From Quillaja saponaria (Eukaryota; Streptophyta; Magnoliopsida; Fabales; Quillajaceae): DNA of 64,000 bases. The notes beneath the pieces were generated by a model, which saw nothing but the letters and a program-made list of their open reading frames with translations, was not told where the DNA came from and searched no databases. Numbering within the stretch: the first letter of the stretch is position 1; each line of letters opens with the position of its first letter. Position numbers and translations under genes: made by a program. Location of the stretch: contig CM055605.1 in the NCBI GenBank assembly GCA_029379385.1, positions 11,381,001-11,445,000 of the forward strand, given 5' to 3'. This document shows, piece by piece, positions 1 through 10,787 of this stretch.

Positions 1-784
1 TCAAAAAATTATCAAAATTAATCTTAATTAAGTCGTGCAATTGTTCCCCATGAACATACATCCATAGAAATTATCTATTATCGTGAAACCGACCATATAT
101 GCATGGTCCAAGATAAGACCAGTAGACCTCGTAAAGAAAAAAAACCAAACTAGATAAGAAAACTTGAATATATTCAATCCACGTACGTCTTTTTTTCACT
201 TATTATAATAAACAAGTTAAATAAAATTCGTGCCTATCCATTGCATGCGTGCCAATAAATATTGACTTTGTCAAATATATAATTTCTACATCATTTTTTC
301 TTTTTCAAGATCAATACTAAATTAGTCCACGTAAGAACACAGTCATTAATTAGCAAAATATGGATTAAAGTCATTCAGTTTAAGTAATTTCAAAATAAGC
401 TTTGCTATGAAAGCTCGTCTTTCACACTAATTTCAAATACGTACTTTTTGAGATTTCTATAATCTCATTCCTTTGTACATTAATTTTTAGAGTTTTTATT
501 TTTTATTTTTTTCTAGAAAGTGTTTCTAATTTTTCTAGAAATAGCTAGGTTGAGTATCCGAAGAACATTCATTAGAAATTAAAAAAAAAAAAATCATTTA
601 TTTGGTACATTAATTTTAAAGTTCTTTTTTTCTTACAAGTTAAGCAATGCGCATGATCTGTAGATATATCATAATTATCTTTATGGTGCTACTTATCTTA
701 TTGTTTTATTTTGTACTTCTTTTTCTTTACGTCATAATGTCAAGGGAAAGCCTTTGAAATTTTCAATCTCCTCTGTCCTTCCTC
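1..784 (+). promoter_or_regulatory. Upstream region of the beta-glucosidase gene
   Basis: AT-rich non-coding sequence ahead of the GH1 gene. I see no other gene here and no convincing repeat. It should contain the promoter, but apart from the TATA box listed separately I cannot assign individual regulatory elements by eye. Confidence 0.5.
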
Positions 785-790
785 TATAAA
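785..790 (+). promoter_or_regulatory. TATA box of the beta-glucosidase gene
   Basis: TATAAA followed by an A run lies 103 bp ahead of the start codon at 893. This predicts a transcription start near 815-825 and a 5' UTR of about 70-80 nt. It is the only well-placed TATA motif close to the gene. Confidence 0.65.
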
Positions 791-892
791 AAGGCTCAGG
801 GAAACCATAAAACATTGCATGTCTTGATGTTCTTCTAGTATTAATCCTCCATATACAAAACGTGGTTTAAACAAATTACTTAGCACTAAATT

Positions 893-3800
893 ATGACACA
901 AAAAAGCTATAATATTCTCAATGGCCTTGTACTTGTTTTATGCATGGTAACTGTTGTCAAAGCAAATTCTGGCCTGAGTAGCTTCCTCAACCGGAGCAGT
1001 TTCCCACCTGGTTTTATTTTCGGGACTGCCTCGTCAGCATACCAGTATGAGGGTGCAGCAAGCAAAGGTGGTAGAGGATCAAGTATTTGGGATACCTACA
1101 CCCATAAATACCCAGAAAAGATTGCTGATAGAAGTAATGGAGATGTAGCTGTTGATCATTACAATCGCTACAAGGTTTAGCTTCTAATTGTTAATTATTT
1201 CGAGAAAAAAGAAAAACGACAGTTAATGCAAATGATTCATAGTACTTCTTAGTTAGTTGATGATTTATATATTTTTATGTCACAGGAAGATGTTGCTATC
1301 ATGAAAAACATGAATTGGGATGCATACAGATTCTCCATATCCTGGTCAAGAATTCTACCAAGTAAGGTGTTGCCTATGTTGACATTTGTGCAAGGATATA
1401 TATACGAAAGTAGTGCATTACTAATTTGAGTTTTTTTTTTTTTTTTAATCTCTATTCTCATATTGTTTTTTAAATTGGGTTTATTTTTGTTCTTTTTGTT
1501 AGATTTGATTGGTCTTCGGGTGTAAAATTAAAAGCTTTAATAATCAGATATCTAAGTCAACCGAGTATTTTATTACTTGAAGATATTGATGGGGTGCCAA
1601 ATATAGTGTTTATGTACAGAACATTACTCCAAATCCAATCCCTCCATTCAATTTATGTTTTTTTTTTAATTAAAAACTATATAACTTAGACTTCATTGAT
1701 TATTAGTCTAATTGTTTAAATTAATTATTATACAACTCCAATAGGTAAAACTTTGACCTGACTGATTTGACCAACAATCAAATTTTCAACCCAGATAGGG
1801 GATGGATATGATCAACATCGTACGATAACTGTGTTATAGAAGATTATCTAACTGCTGTGACGAACTAGGTCATGATCCAGTTGGAGATTGAAAATATTGA
1901 AAAAATTCTATCATATTTTTAAGTTAACTTTATAGGTATCTGCTGTCTCTTTCTAGAATTATAATATTTCATTGAAATGTTTGCAGAAGGAAAACTAGAT
2001 GGGGGTATAAACAGAGAAGGAATTGAATATTACAACAACCTAATCAACGATCTCATAGCCAATGATTTGCAACCCTTTGTGACACTTTTTCATTGGGATG
2101 TTCCCCAAGCTTTGGAAGACGAATATGGTGGCTTCTTAAGCCCTAACATTGTGTAAGTAAAACATATCCTTTTGATATAAATGAACTTTTTCACAAAATT
2201 TTATGCTAGATGTTAACACATACCGTCATTTTTTATGTTCAATGAGTAATCAGATACATAATTTTATATATATGTATCTATAGAAACGATTTTCGAGACT
2301 TCGCGGAGCTTTGCTTCAAAGAATTTGGTGATAGGGTGATGAAATGGATTACTTTAAATGAACCTTGGAGCTTCAGCATGGGTGGTTATGCTGGCAATGG
2401 GAGGCCACAGGCCCCTGGTTGTTGTTCCGATTGGCAAAGCCTCAATTGCACCGGCGGAGATTCTCGCACAGAGCCATATTTGGTGTCACACCACCAACTT
2501 CTTGCTCATTCAGCTGCTGTCAAGTTGTACAAGGCTAATTATCAGGTAATATATGAATGCAAAATGTGTACATTATATGTGATACAAACTGAACAATTGA
2601 GAACTCAAATAATTTGTAGACACTTCAAAGAGGTTTTATAGGAATAACATTAACTTCTCACTGGTTTGAACCACTGACTAATGATATACTTGACCGTGAT
2701 GCTCAAGGACGTGCCCTAGATTTCATGTTTGGATGGTAAGGGCTAATTAAGCTAGCTTGGTTTTATATGGACTACCAGATACCAGATTACTTATAATATT
2801 TAAAATGGAATTTGAATAATCAAGTTGATGAATTTCAGGTTTATGGAACCATTGACAAAAGGTGACTATCCATATAGCATGCGATATCTAGTGGGAAATC
2901 GATTACCGAAATTCTCCAAAGAGGAATCCGAGCTCCTAAAACAGTCATTTGATTTTATTGGATTGAACTATTACACGGCAAATTATGTTAGCCATGCACC
3001 TTACTTAAGGAATTCATCTCAACTCGGTATTCAAACTGATTCACTTGCTAAGCTTTCAAGTAAGAATTCTTCCACTATATAATCATGAACAATAGTAGAC
3101 TTTTCAATTATGAGATTTCCAAGTTAAAATTTAGTTCATGAACTAGTAATAGTAAATAGATTCGTGTCTAAAAATGGTTGTTTTCTTAAGAAACAAAAGT
3201 TATTTTTCTTTTCTTATTAATAAAACTAACAAAAAATCATAATTTTTTTATACAATGCAGCTCAACGTAATGGGATGGAGATTGGTCCAAGGGTACGTAT
3301 GTAGATATGAGAACTCATTTTTAATTTAATCTACATACATTAATTAGTGAAACATTTGTTCATATTTAATTTTGTGCAGTTTGGTTCAAATTGGCTCTAT
3401 GTTTATCCAAGAGGGTTTAGAAATCTTCTACTCTACACGAAGAGAAAGTACAACAATCCAATTCTTTACATTACAGAGAATGGTAATATAATTTTATATT
3501 CATGTATAAATCTTTAATTTTCTTCAACGATATTTCCCCATAGTCATGCTTATAAATTTAATTAAATTTTTATTTAATTATTATTTATGTAGGTGTTGCC
3601 GAAAAGAATGATCCCTCACTATCACTTGAGGAAGCTCTTATGGACACTTACAGAATTGATTACTATTATCGTCATCTTTATTATCTTCTAAGTGCCATCA
3701 AGTAAGTTCATGAAATTCAACTATTAAAATTGCCTCTTGTATAATTTCCATTATTATATATATATTATATAAGTTTTGACATTTATATGTGGATATTTGT

Positions 3801-4008
3801 ATGTTACAACAATTAAAGGAATGGAGCAAATGTGAAGGGATACTTTGCATGGTCGTTGTTGGACAACTTTGAATGGAGTTCAGGTTATGATGAGCGTTTT
3901 GGTATCAACTTTGTGGACTACAAACATGGTTTGAAAAGACATGCAAAACTCTCATCCTATTGGTTCACAAACTTCCTTAGAAGACATGAATTAGTTAGTG
4001 ATATATAG
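893..4008 (+). CDS. Glycoside hydrolase family 1 beta-glucosidase, 10 exons, 518 aa
   Basis: Exons by GT-AG and reading frame: 893-1174, 1286-1361, 1987-2152, 2284-2545, 2620-2735, 2839-3059, 3261-3292, 3380-3482, 3593-3701, 3819-4008. They total 1557 nt with no internal stop. Residues 1 to about 24 look like a signal peptide, so the enzyme should enter the secretory pathway; there is no C-terminal KDEL-type signal (it ends VSDI). The GH1 N-terminal signature [15 protein letters not shown] is at 41-55. The acid/base is E201 in TLNEP, the nucleophile E418 in YITENG. Glycone-site residues Q51, H155, W156, N200, E474 and W475 (NFEW) are present, and NRS at 33-35 is a glycosylation site. GH1 enzymes hydrolyse beta-glucosides by retention, and in plants often release defence or hormone aglycones; the substrate cannot be told from sequence. 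Length is normal for the family, and nothing looks broken. Confidence 0.93.
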
Positions 4009-4093
4009 TTAACTAGATTTTTATTGATGTATAAACTATAACATAAGTAGTGTATAAATTTATTGTATGACAAATTTATCAATATTCTGTAAA

Positions 4094-4099
4094 AATAAA
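4094..4099 (+). terminator. Candidate poly(A) signal of the beta-glucosidase gene
   Basis: AATAAA lies 86 bp after the stop codon. It is just ahead of the LTR inserted at 4173, so the gene probably kept its own 3' end. Confidence 0.5.
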
Positions 4100-4167
4100 T
4101 TGGTTTTAAAATCTTTTTTATTTCTCCTTTAAATTTAATTTCATTTGCAATATTATTCAATTATATA

Positions 4168-4172
4168 GAATG
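4168..4172. repeat. Target-site duplication GAATG, left copy
   Basis: Identical to 6369-6373 on the other side of the solo LTR. Confidence 0.8.
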
Positions 4173-6368
4173 TGTCACACCTTGCACGAAGGTATGATTG
4201 GCTAGAGGAATGGATAACCACACCTCCGTTACCCTGACTCGAAATCCAAAAGAAATGCACACAATCATTGATTCAAAAGGAGATTTAAAGAAAACTTTGT
4301 AAAAATATGACTAACATATATATGTATATTCACTAAAAGAAGTAGTATTTTAAAAAAATTTGATAGAGATTTCCAATAAACTGGAACATGCTCAAATAGT
4401 ATATATAACCTATTTTCTTGGTTACACAACAACAAGACAACAACAACAACATAATAACCACAAGGAGCTCCGCTCCCTTTTCATACCATAAAAATTAACA
4501 AACCAAACTATTACACAATTCAAAAATCTATGACTCAAGCTCTAAGGTGACTCCATAGCCTTCATCCCTGTCTTCAAGATTGTGCACTCATGTCAATACC
4601 TTGCCATAGCAGCAATTGACAAGTCAAGTCTAGGTTGGAGATGCTTGATGAGAATCTGATGCTAAAACAAAAACATAAACAAACGAAAAGTGAGTCATAA
4701 AGACTCAATGAGTGAAAAACGTTATCATTCAACATATAAATAGAAAAAATATATAAGATAGTTTCATATTAGCTTCAGTTACAAAATAATTCAATCTCAC
4801 ACGTATGCATATATATATATATAGGAAATGCAAAATCAAAACCAATATTACTCACATAAAACAATATGCAAGCAAATCGAGTAAAGCATCCAAAATGACC
4901 AATAATCGAAATAACTTAGCACCCGCACACCATGTACATATCCTTCTCGGGGCTTTTTACTTCCACATACCAAGAATATACATAAACTTCTCACATAACC
5001 ACCCTGGGGCTGAGTTACTCGAATATTTTTGGTCGAACTTCAAATAATCAAATCAAATTTATCCTAGGTGCACCCGGATTTTAAGTCACATTTAAAAATA
5101 AACTTATTGGCCCTATCAACCACAACCAATGTTTCACATCAATACATAATGCATTAAATAGTGGAGTTTCAACAACATAGCATTCTTGCCACTTAATCCA
5201 ATGAAAGCATTAAACATTAACATTCAAAGACTATATACATATATACACATATACAAGTATTCACAACACAACTAGCAACCAAAGGATATCATCTTTCACT
5301 CACAAAGTTTATGGATTTTGCTCGTCGTTCCTTCTTGAATTCAAAAGTGTCGTTGAATCAACAATATGCTCCAGAGCTGAAAATCATATTTCCAAGTATT
5401 ACTTAATTTGTAGAATTCATGATTATAATTCTCTAATTACCAAAACCTATATATGCCAACTTCCACGCATTTACTAAAAGTTAACTTCTCTTAGGTATTT
5501 TAACAAATACCTTGAAGGCAACTTTGGTTTCAAATACCAAAAAAATTAATACTAAACCATAATTTCCACATTACTCATAATCCCAATCCTTATTTTGGAA
5601 CATTGAAACTTAAGCTTTAGAATTTCCTTAACAACCAAACTTATATCCATCATTCTCCATCACTTTCAACTTCTAACCCTTCAATTATACTATTTATTCA
5701 TACCCTTCTTCAGCACTTACTCAATCCCTAAACCTAAGTTACTAAACAACTAAAACAATCAAAGGACTTAAGGGCATGAGTTATAGGAAAACTACCATCA
5801 AGAAGCAAAGGGGCTGCTGGCTGGTTGGAAGCTAGAGGAGTGGCAGTTACAGGTTGGATTATGGCTGCCAAAGGAAGATTGCTGCTGCCTACTATCAAAA
5901 GCTTGAATTCCACACCAAATCTTCCATCAAAAGCTGCAGATAAATGCCTCCCAACTTCAGCACAGCTGAATGAACAAGGAAGGAAAAGAAAGCAACTCAG
6001 CTGCTGCCCAACGGAGGACTCACGGTGGACTGCTGCGGTCTTGTTGGTGGCTGCCACCCGCTGGGAGGAGGAGAGGAGAAACTTGGGTGCTGGGAGGAGT
6101 TCAGGGGGTCGGCTGGTGAAGCTGCTAGGAGGAACGAGAGAAAAAGAAAAAGCAGAGCAAACCGAAACAGGGGAGGAACAAAACGCACGGCCAAGAAAAG
6201 AAAAGGAAAGAAAAAGATAAAGAGAGAAAAGAAAAAAAAAAAAAAAAGAAGTTAAAGTCAAGGAAAAAAAAGTAAATGTGTATAATTTTGTCTATGTATG
6301 ATGTTTGTGTGTACTAAAAGTTACATGATATGTTTTTAAATTAGGTGTTACGTTATCGGGATATAACA
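4173..6368 (-). mobile_element. Solo LTR, - strand, with 5-bp target duplication
   Basis: The segment starts TGTCACACC and ends GATATAACA. It is flanked by GAATG at 4168-4172 and 6369-6373, a perfect 5-bp target duplication as made by LTR-retrotransposon integrase. Read on the - strand it begins TGTTATATCCCG and ends GGTGTGACA, matching the ends of the LTRs at 9746 and 10788. No gag or pol reading frame and no second LTR are present, so it is a solo LTR of 2196 bp. A GC-richer stretch at 5800-6240 opens reading frames up to 175 codons, but they are low-complexity and resemble nothing I know. The insertion is 164 bp behind the beta-glucosidase stop codon. Confidence 0.8.
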
Positions 6369-6373
6369 GAATG

Positions 6374-7503
6374 TATACATTGAAAGAATCTCAACTGACG
6401 AATGTACGAGTTATACAATATTATAAATAATATGATAAATTTGATCTCTCCGTATGACTTTTAGTTTAACAATTAGTGTAGCCTACTGCATAGTATTTTG
6501 TGAAAATATTTAACCAATATTATTGATTAAAAATGGTGATCCATGTTTCATAAATTCGTATCCAGCTTACAACTTCGTTTAAGAAACTACAAAAGTATGA
6601 TTAAATCAAACGATGAATATTGATTATTAATCATCTCAAAGATTTATATAAAAATCTGATCATAATTCCAAAAGTTGATAGGCATGGCAATAATATGATG
6701 CTAAATGATTATGGAAATAAAATGATGGTTGAACTGAATCAGTGTAGCTAGAAACATTAGAAATTGCAGATAATATACATTTCATCCAATATTTATGTCT
6801 CTTCATCTGAGCAATGAACCAACGATTTATTCTTTCGACAGTTTTGCTATACTAATTGGCTTGAAGACACATTATATAGAAGGCAATCACTTATGTGGTT
6901 AACTTTTTCAATGAAAAAGCTCAATTGAAAATCTTAATTTAGTTAATTTTTCATAGCTCCCAAGACACAAAGCAAATCATGAATTTCCATTATTTCTTCT
7001 TTCTTGTTTCTCAAAAGCTTCCCATTAAATCAATACTATAGAAATTCAAAAAACAAAGGAAAGAAAGAAAAAAAAAAAAAAAAAAAAAAACAATCAAACA
7101 AAAGACAAGACAAGACAAATAAAAATCCGTTCATTTTAGTCAAATTACAAAAAATATCATTTATGTCACATTAATGATATAAAATATAATACAAGAAAAC
7201 TAATAATATAATTATAGATAAATAAATAATTACTATCAAATAAATCATAAAATAAAATTGGTGTCTAAATAAACAAATATAAAAAATAAAATAGTCAACT
7301 AATATTAAAATAAAATAAATTATTAATAAATAATTAAAATAGAAATACTAAATAAAGTAAAAGTATAAAAATAATAAATAAATAATTCAAATAAAATTAT
7401 TAAATAAAAAAAATAAAAATATACATTTCACAAACTAAGTTAAATTTTATTACTTTATGAATTATCTACGTAGGGAAATTTTTGTTATTTTAAGATAATT
7501 TTT
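6374..7503. other. AT-rich intergenic stretch
   Basis: No gene is recognisable. It holds copy A of a dispersed intergenic segment (about 6655-7035, listed separately), a run of about 24 A at 7067-7090, and a very AT-rich stretch at 7140-7440 made mostly of AAATAA-like words. Confidence 0.6.
6655..7035 (+). repeat. Dispersed intergenic segment, copy A
   Basis: Clearly related by eye to 15190-15990 (copy B), and in its first part to 17275-17455 (copy C). Shared words include TAGGCATGGCAATAATATGA, GAATCAGTGTAGC, TTTATGTCTCTTCATCT and AAATCATGAATTTCCATTAT. Copies are diverged by substitutions and indels, and no coding sense is visible. Confidence 0.7.
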
Positions 7504-8245
7504 AGGGTCAATTGCACTTTCTTCCCTTGAACTACCATATGAGTAATAATGTTCGCCACCCTCCCTTTTTCTATTAAATTGAATACATTACACCCATATT
7601 TTTAATGACAACTCGCAAATAACTTAATCTGTTAAAGTCACTGTTAACTTTAACTATTTTTTTTTAATGAATAGAAAATATAAAAAAAATAACAATTGAA
7701 AAGACACAATTAACCTTTTTAATTTATGAAATAAACTAAGATTCAAAACACAGCCCCCTCTATTAAAGTGAGGGTTTCATCCAAATCTAATATCAATCCT
7801 ACCTAGAATTTCATCAATTATAAGAAAAAAAAAAAAAAAAATCTGATTAGAAAGAATTCAAAGCATTCAATGTCTATAAAAAAGAATGATAAAAATTTTA
7901 ATTGCAAGTATGTAAATATGTTTTTGAAATATCTATATTTGTTAAGGCATGAATATGATAAAACTTATATATTTTATCTCATTTAGATTGTCGTATTAGC
8001 ACTCATGCTTAACAACAAATAAGATTGTCTATCATAATGCATACTGACTAATTATTGAAAAGCTTAAATGTCTTTTCAATTGTAATTTTTTCATTAAAAA
8101 AAAGTTAAAGTTAATGGTGATTTTAATGGATTGAGTTATTTGCAAGTTGTGATTAGATATATAGGTGCAATGTGTTCAATTTAATAGAAAAATGGGGACA
8201 TTACAACTGACATGATAGTTCAAGGGGGAAAGTGTAACTGACCCT
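7504..8245. mobile_element. Foldback DNA transposon with long terminal inverted repeats
   Basis: The left end AGGGTCAATTGCACTTT is inverted at the right end as AAAGTGTAACTGACCCT. The inverted similarity continues about 210 bp inward on both sides (7504 to about 7715 against about 8035 to 8245). AATTTTT flanks both ends (7497-7503 and 8246-8252), and 8 bp if the shared T is counted. The 742-bp element has no transposase. Long inverted repeats with a 7-9 bp duplication fit a non-autonomous Mutator-like element best; hAT is an alternative. Confidence 0.75.
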
Positions 8246-8252
8246 AATTTTT

Positions 8253-9740
8253 AAGTTGTTCAATTGTTGAAATAGAATGAAATGATTATTTTTTAATTAA
8301 TGCTACAAACCAATGGAAAGAATCATACTATTCTACAACGTTTGATTCTCATTTTCATCACATTCTCATTTAAATTCAGTAAAAATTATTTATGTGTACC
8401 AAAATAGCAATATGGAATAAAAATATATAGTAGAGGGTATGGGAAAGAAATATATAATAAATTAGACATCATACCTACTAGCTAAGTGAGCTTTAGAGTA
8501 GTAAATCCCAAAAACTCATAATTTAAGAGGTTTGCATAACTAATTTCATAGCTGAAATTTGAGCATAATATTTAATTATTTCAGAGCTTGTTCTCCAATT
8601 GTGCTGGCCGCAAGAGAGGGAGGAGCCTTCAGGGCTCGGGTAGAATGGGGGAGGGAATATGAGGGAGGGCAAAATGGCAAAACTGCCCTCCTTAGCTTCT
8701 TTTGTCTCTAGTGAATAGCCTTTTGATTTGTTTGGTTTTTCTTTTACATATATAATTGCAACTACTTCACTTAAACTTAATACAATTTAAAATCACAGTA
8801 TAACATAAAATGAGCTCACTAAAAGAGTCTTAATTAATAAAATATTAATGCAAAATTTTCTGAATTGGTTTTAACCTTTTTCGGCGAGGCTTCAATGGAG
8901 TGATCAATTCTAGAATCTTTTCATTTTTTTTATCATGAATGGATTGATGTCTAAATGGAATCCTGATACTATTGATATGAATTCTTTAATAAATCACTAA
9001 ACATATTCTTAAATAATCCTGTGGAGAGAAAAGAGAATGCCCTTTGCATATTTCCTTCTTGTTTTTATAAGAATACTTTTCATATTTCCTTTATCTGTCA
9101 GATTAAATATCATTACAATCAATTTACTTATTTCGCTAACTCCCAATTAACTAAGTCAACTTCGTTTTCCGCTAATGCAACTAAATTTTAACTAATTATT
9201 GACACAACTTTGGTTGTTATTACTGCATTGTGAAGTGTTTTTTTCTTCTTCAGCTTACAATCATACTCGGCTTAATTTTAGGCAACCCTACTAGAATTTC
9301 ATTTCAATTCAGACCATACCAGAATATGATGAATTTATAAAAAATATGTAAGCTCTTAAGTATATTCCAATGCCCCACTTAATAATCAATTAACCACGAT
9401 TCTTGATAAAAAAAATCTTATGAAAATATAAGTTCACTTTGTAAAATGATATTAAAGACCTCAAAGTCACCTATATATCTTACAAAAATCTAATGGGTTT
9501 GTGAAAAATGTGTGAGTTCATAATATTATAATACTCCACTTTACATGAGAGGATTCGAATTAGCCTCATGATTGTTTGGAGTAAAAGCAAGCGAACTTTG
9601 ATTTGTAAGACTAGGACAGCTTTTGTAACTAATATATGATTGATAGTGTCACACCTAATAATAGCGTTCTTGGCGCTATGGTAGATGATTGCAGAGTCTT
9701 GGACGGAAACCGTTAGAGACCTAGCTACCAAAGCTGGGTC
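8253..9740. other. Intergenic stretch with a GC-rich patch
   Basis: No gene recognised. A GC-rich patch at about 8585-8700 stands out from the AT-rich surroundings and has no evident coding sense. About 9330-9480 is a diverged fragment (copy D) of the segment at 15010-15150. At 9647 the word TGTCACACCTA resembles the outer end of the LTR at 4173, but no partner end was found. Confidence 0.5.
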
Positions 9741-10130
9741 GACAATGTAACGTCCCCTAAATTACTACCTAAATTAATTAAAAGATAAATAATTATCTTA
9801 AGAGCTAAATAGGATTTAAAATTTAGTATCAAGATCATACATATTATTTCATGTATAGGAATAGTACATGTGTGTATAAAATATATATAGGATACGTATT
9901 AGTATAGGAATAATATATATATATATAAAATATGTATAAATACACGTACTTACATACATACATACATGTATATATGTATAGGGTAAAAACACATGTGCAT
10001 GAATAGAAAAACATAGACAAGTGTAGGCGTTGGAACAAGGATTGGAAAAATGTTACATGGTGGCGTTGGAAGAAGAAGAGAAAATGATAAAATATAGGCT
10101 ACTTACTAGAAAAGATAATATGAGGAATTA

Positions 10131-10310
10131 GGTGTAAGAAGATGATTAAGTGTGGCTATTTGTAATAAATGAAGGGGGTTATGTGTAAGGAAGAGAATAT
10201 GTGTGGCAATTTGCAATTAATGAAGGGACTTAGGTGTAAGAAAGATAATTAGTGTAGCAATTTGCAATTAAGGAAGGGGCTTAGTTGTAAGAAGGAGGAA
10301 AAAGGTGGAA
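10131..10310 (+). repeat. Minisatellite of about 51 bp in the outer LTR
   Basis: The word GTGTAAGAA or a close variant recurs at 10132, 10183, 10233 and 10284, followed each time by variants of GTGGCAATTTG and AATGAAGGGG. This gives about 3.5 units of 50-51 bp. Confidence 0.75.
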
Positions 10311-10410
10311 AGGTTGTAATAATTAAGGGGGCATGTGGAAGAAAGTTAGGACATAACGTGGCAAGTAATAATTAACATAGAAATGTGGCTAGACAATGAG
10401 AACATTAAGT

Positions 10411-10560
10411 GTCCATGAAATGATTAAATAGGGCATGTATAAGGAATTAAGGAAGCAAGGTGTCCATGAAATGATTATGGTGGATATATGTAGAGATTTA
10501 AGGAAACAAGTTGTACATGAAATGATTAACAAGACATGAGTAGAGATTTAAGGTAAATAG
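10411..10560 (+). repeat. Second minisatellite of about 51 bp in the outer LTR
   Basis: GTCCATGAAATGATTA or a close variant occurs at 10411, 10462 and 10513, a spacing of 51 bp, with related sequence between the copies. Confidence 0.75.
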
Positions 10561-10787
10561 GTGACTTACTAATGATGATAGAATCTAAACTAGAGAATAA
10601 GAGGAAAACGAGTGTTAGGAAGAAAATGAACATGTTAATTTAGAGAATGACAAATGGAAGGTTGTAATTTTAGGAAATTAGAAGGGTAAAATAGGAAACA
10701 AGCATAAAACTTCTCCTAAATCCAAGCCTTGGCTGTGCACTATAAATAGGAGGGGGGAGGTGACCGAAAATGCAGAGGCAAAGAAAG

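Noticed and set aside
5734..6261. Open frame of 175 codons on the - strand and overlapping frames of 65-131 codons
   Set aside because: They lie in the GC-richer part of a solo LTR, have low-complexity F/L/S or K/E/R composition, overlap each other on both strands and match no known domain.
9647..9740. Possible further LTR end (TGTCACACCTA)
   Set aside because: Only about 11 bases resemble the LTR end at 4173, and the following sequence does not match.
9840..10040. Open frame of 64 codons on the - strand
   Set aside because: It is only a translation of a TA/TACA-rich simple-repeat stretch inside the outer LTR.
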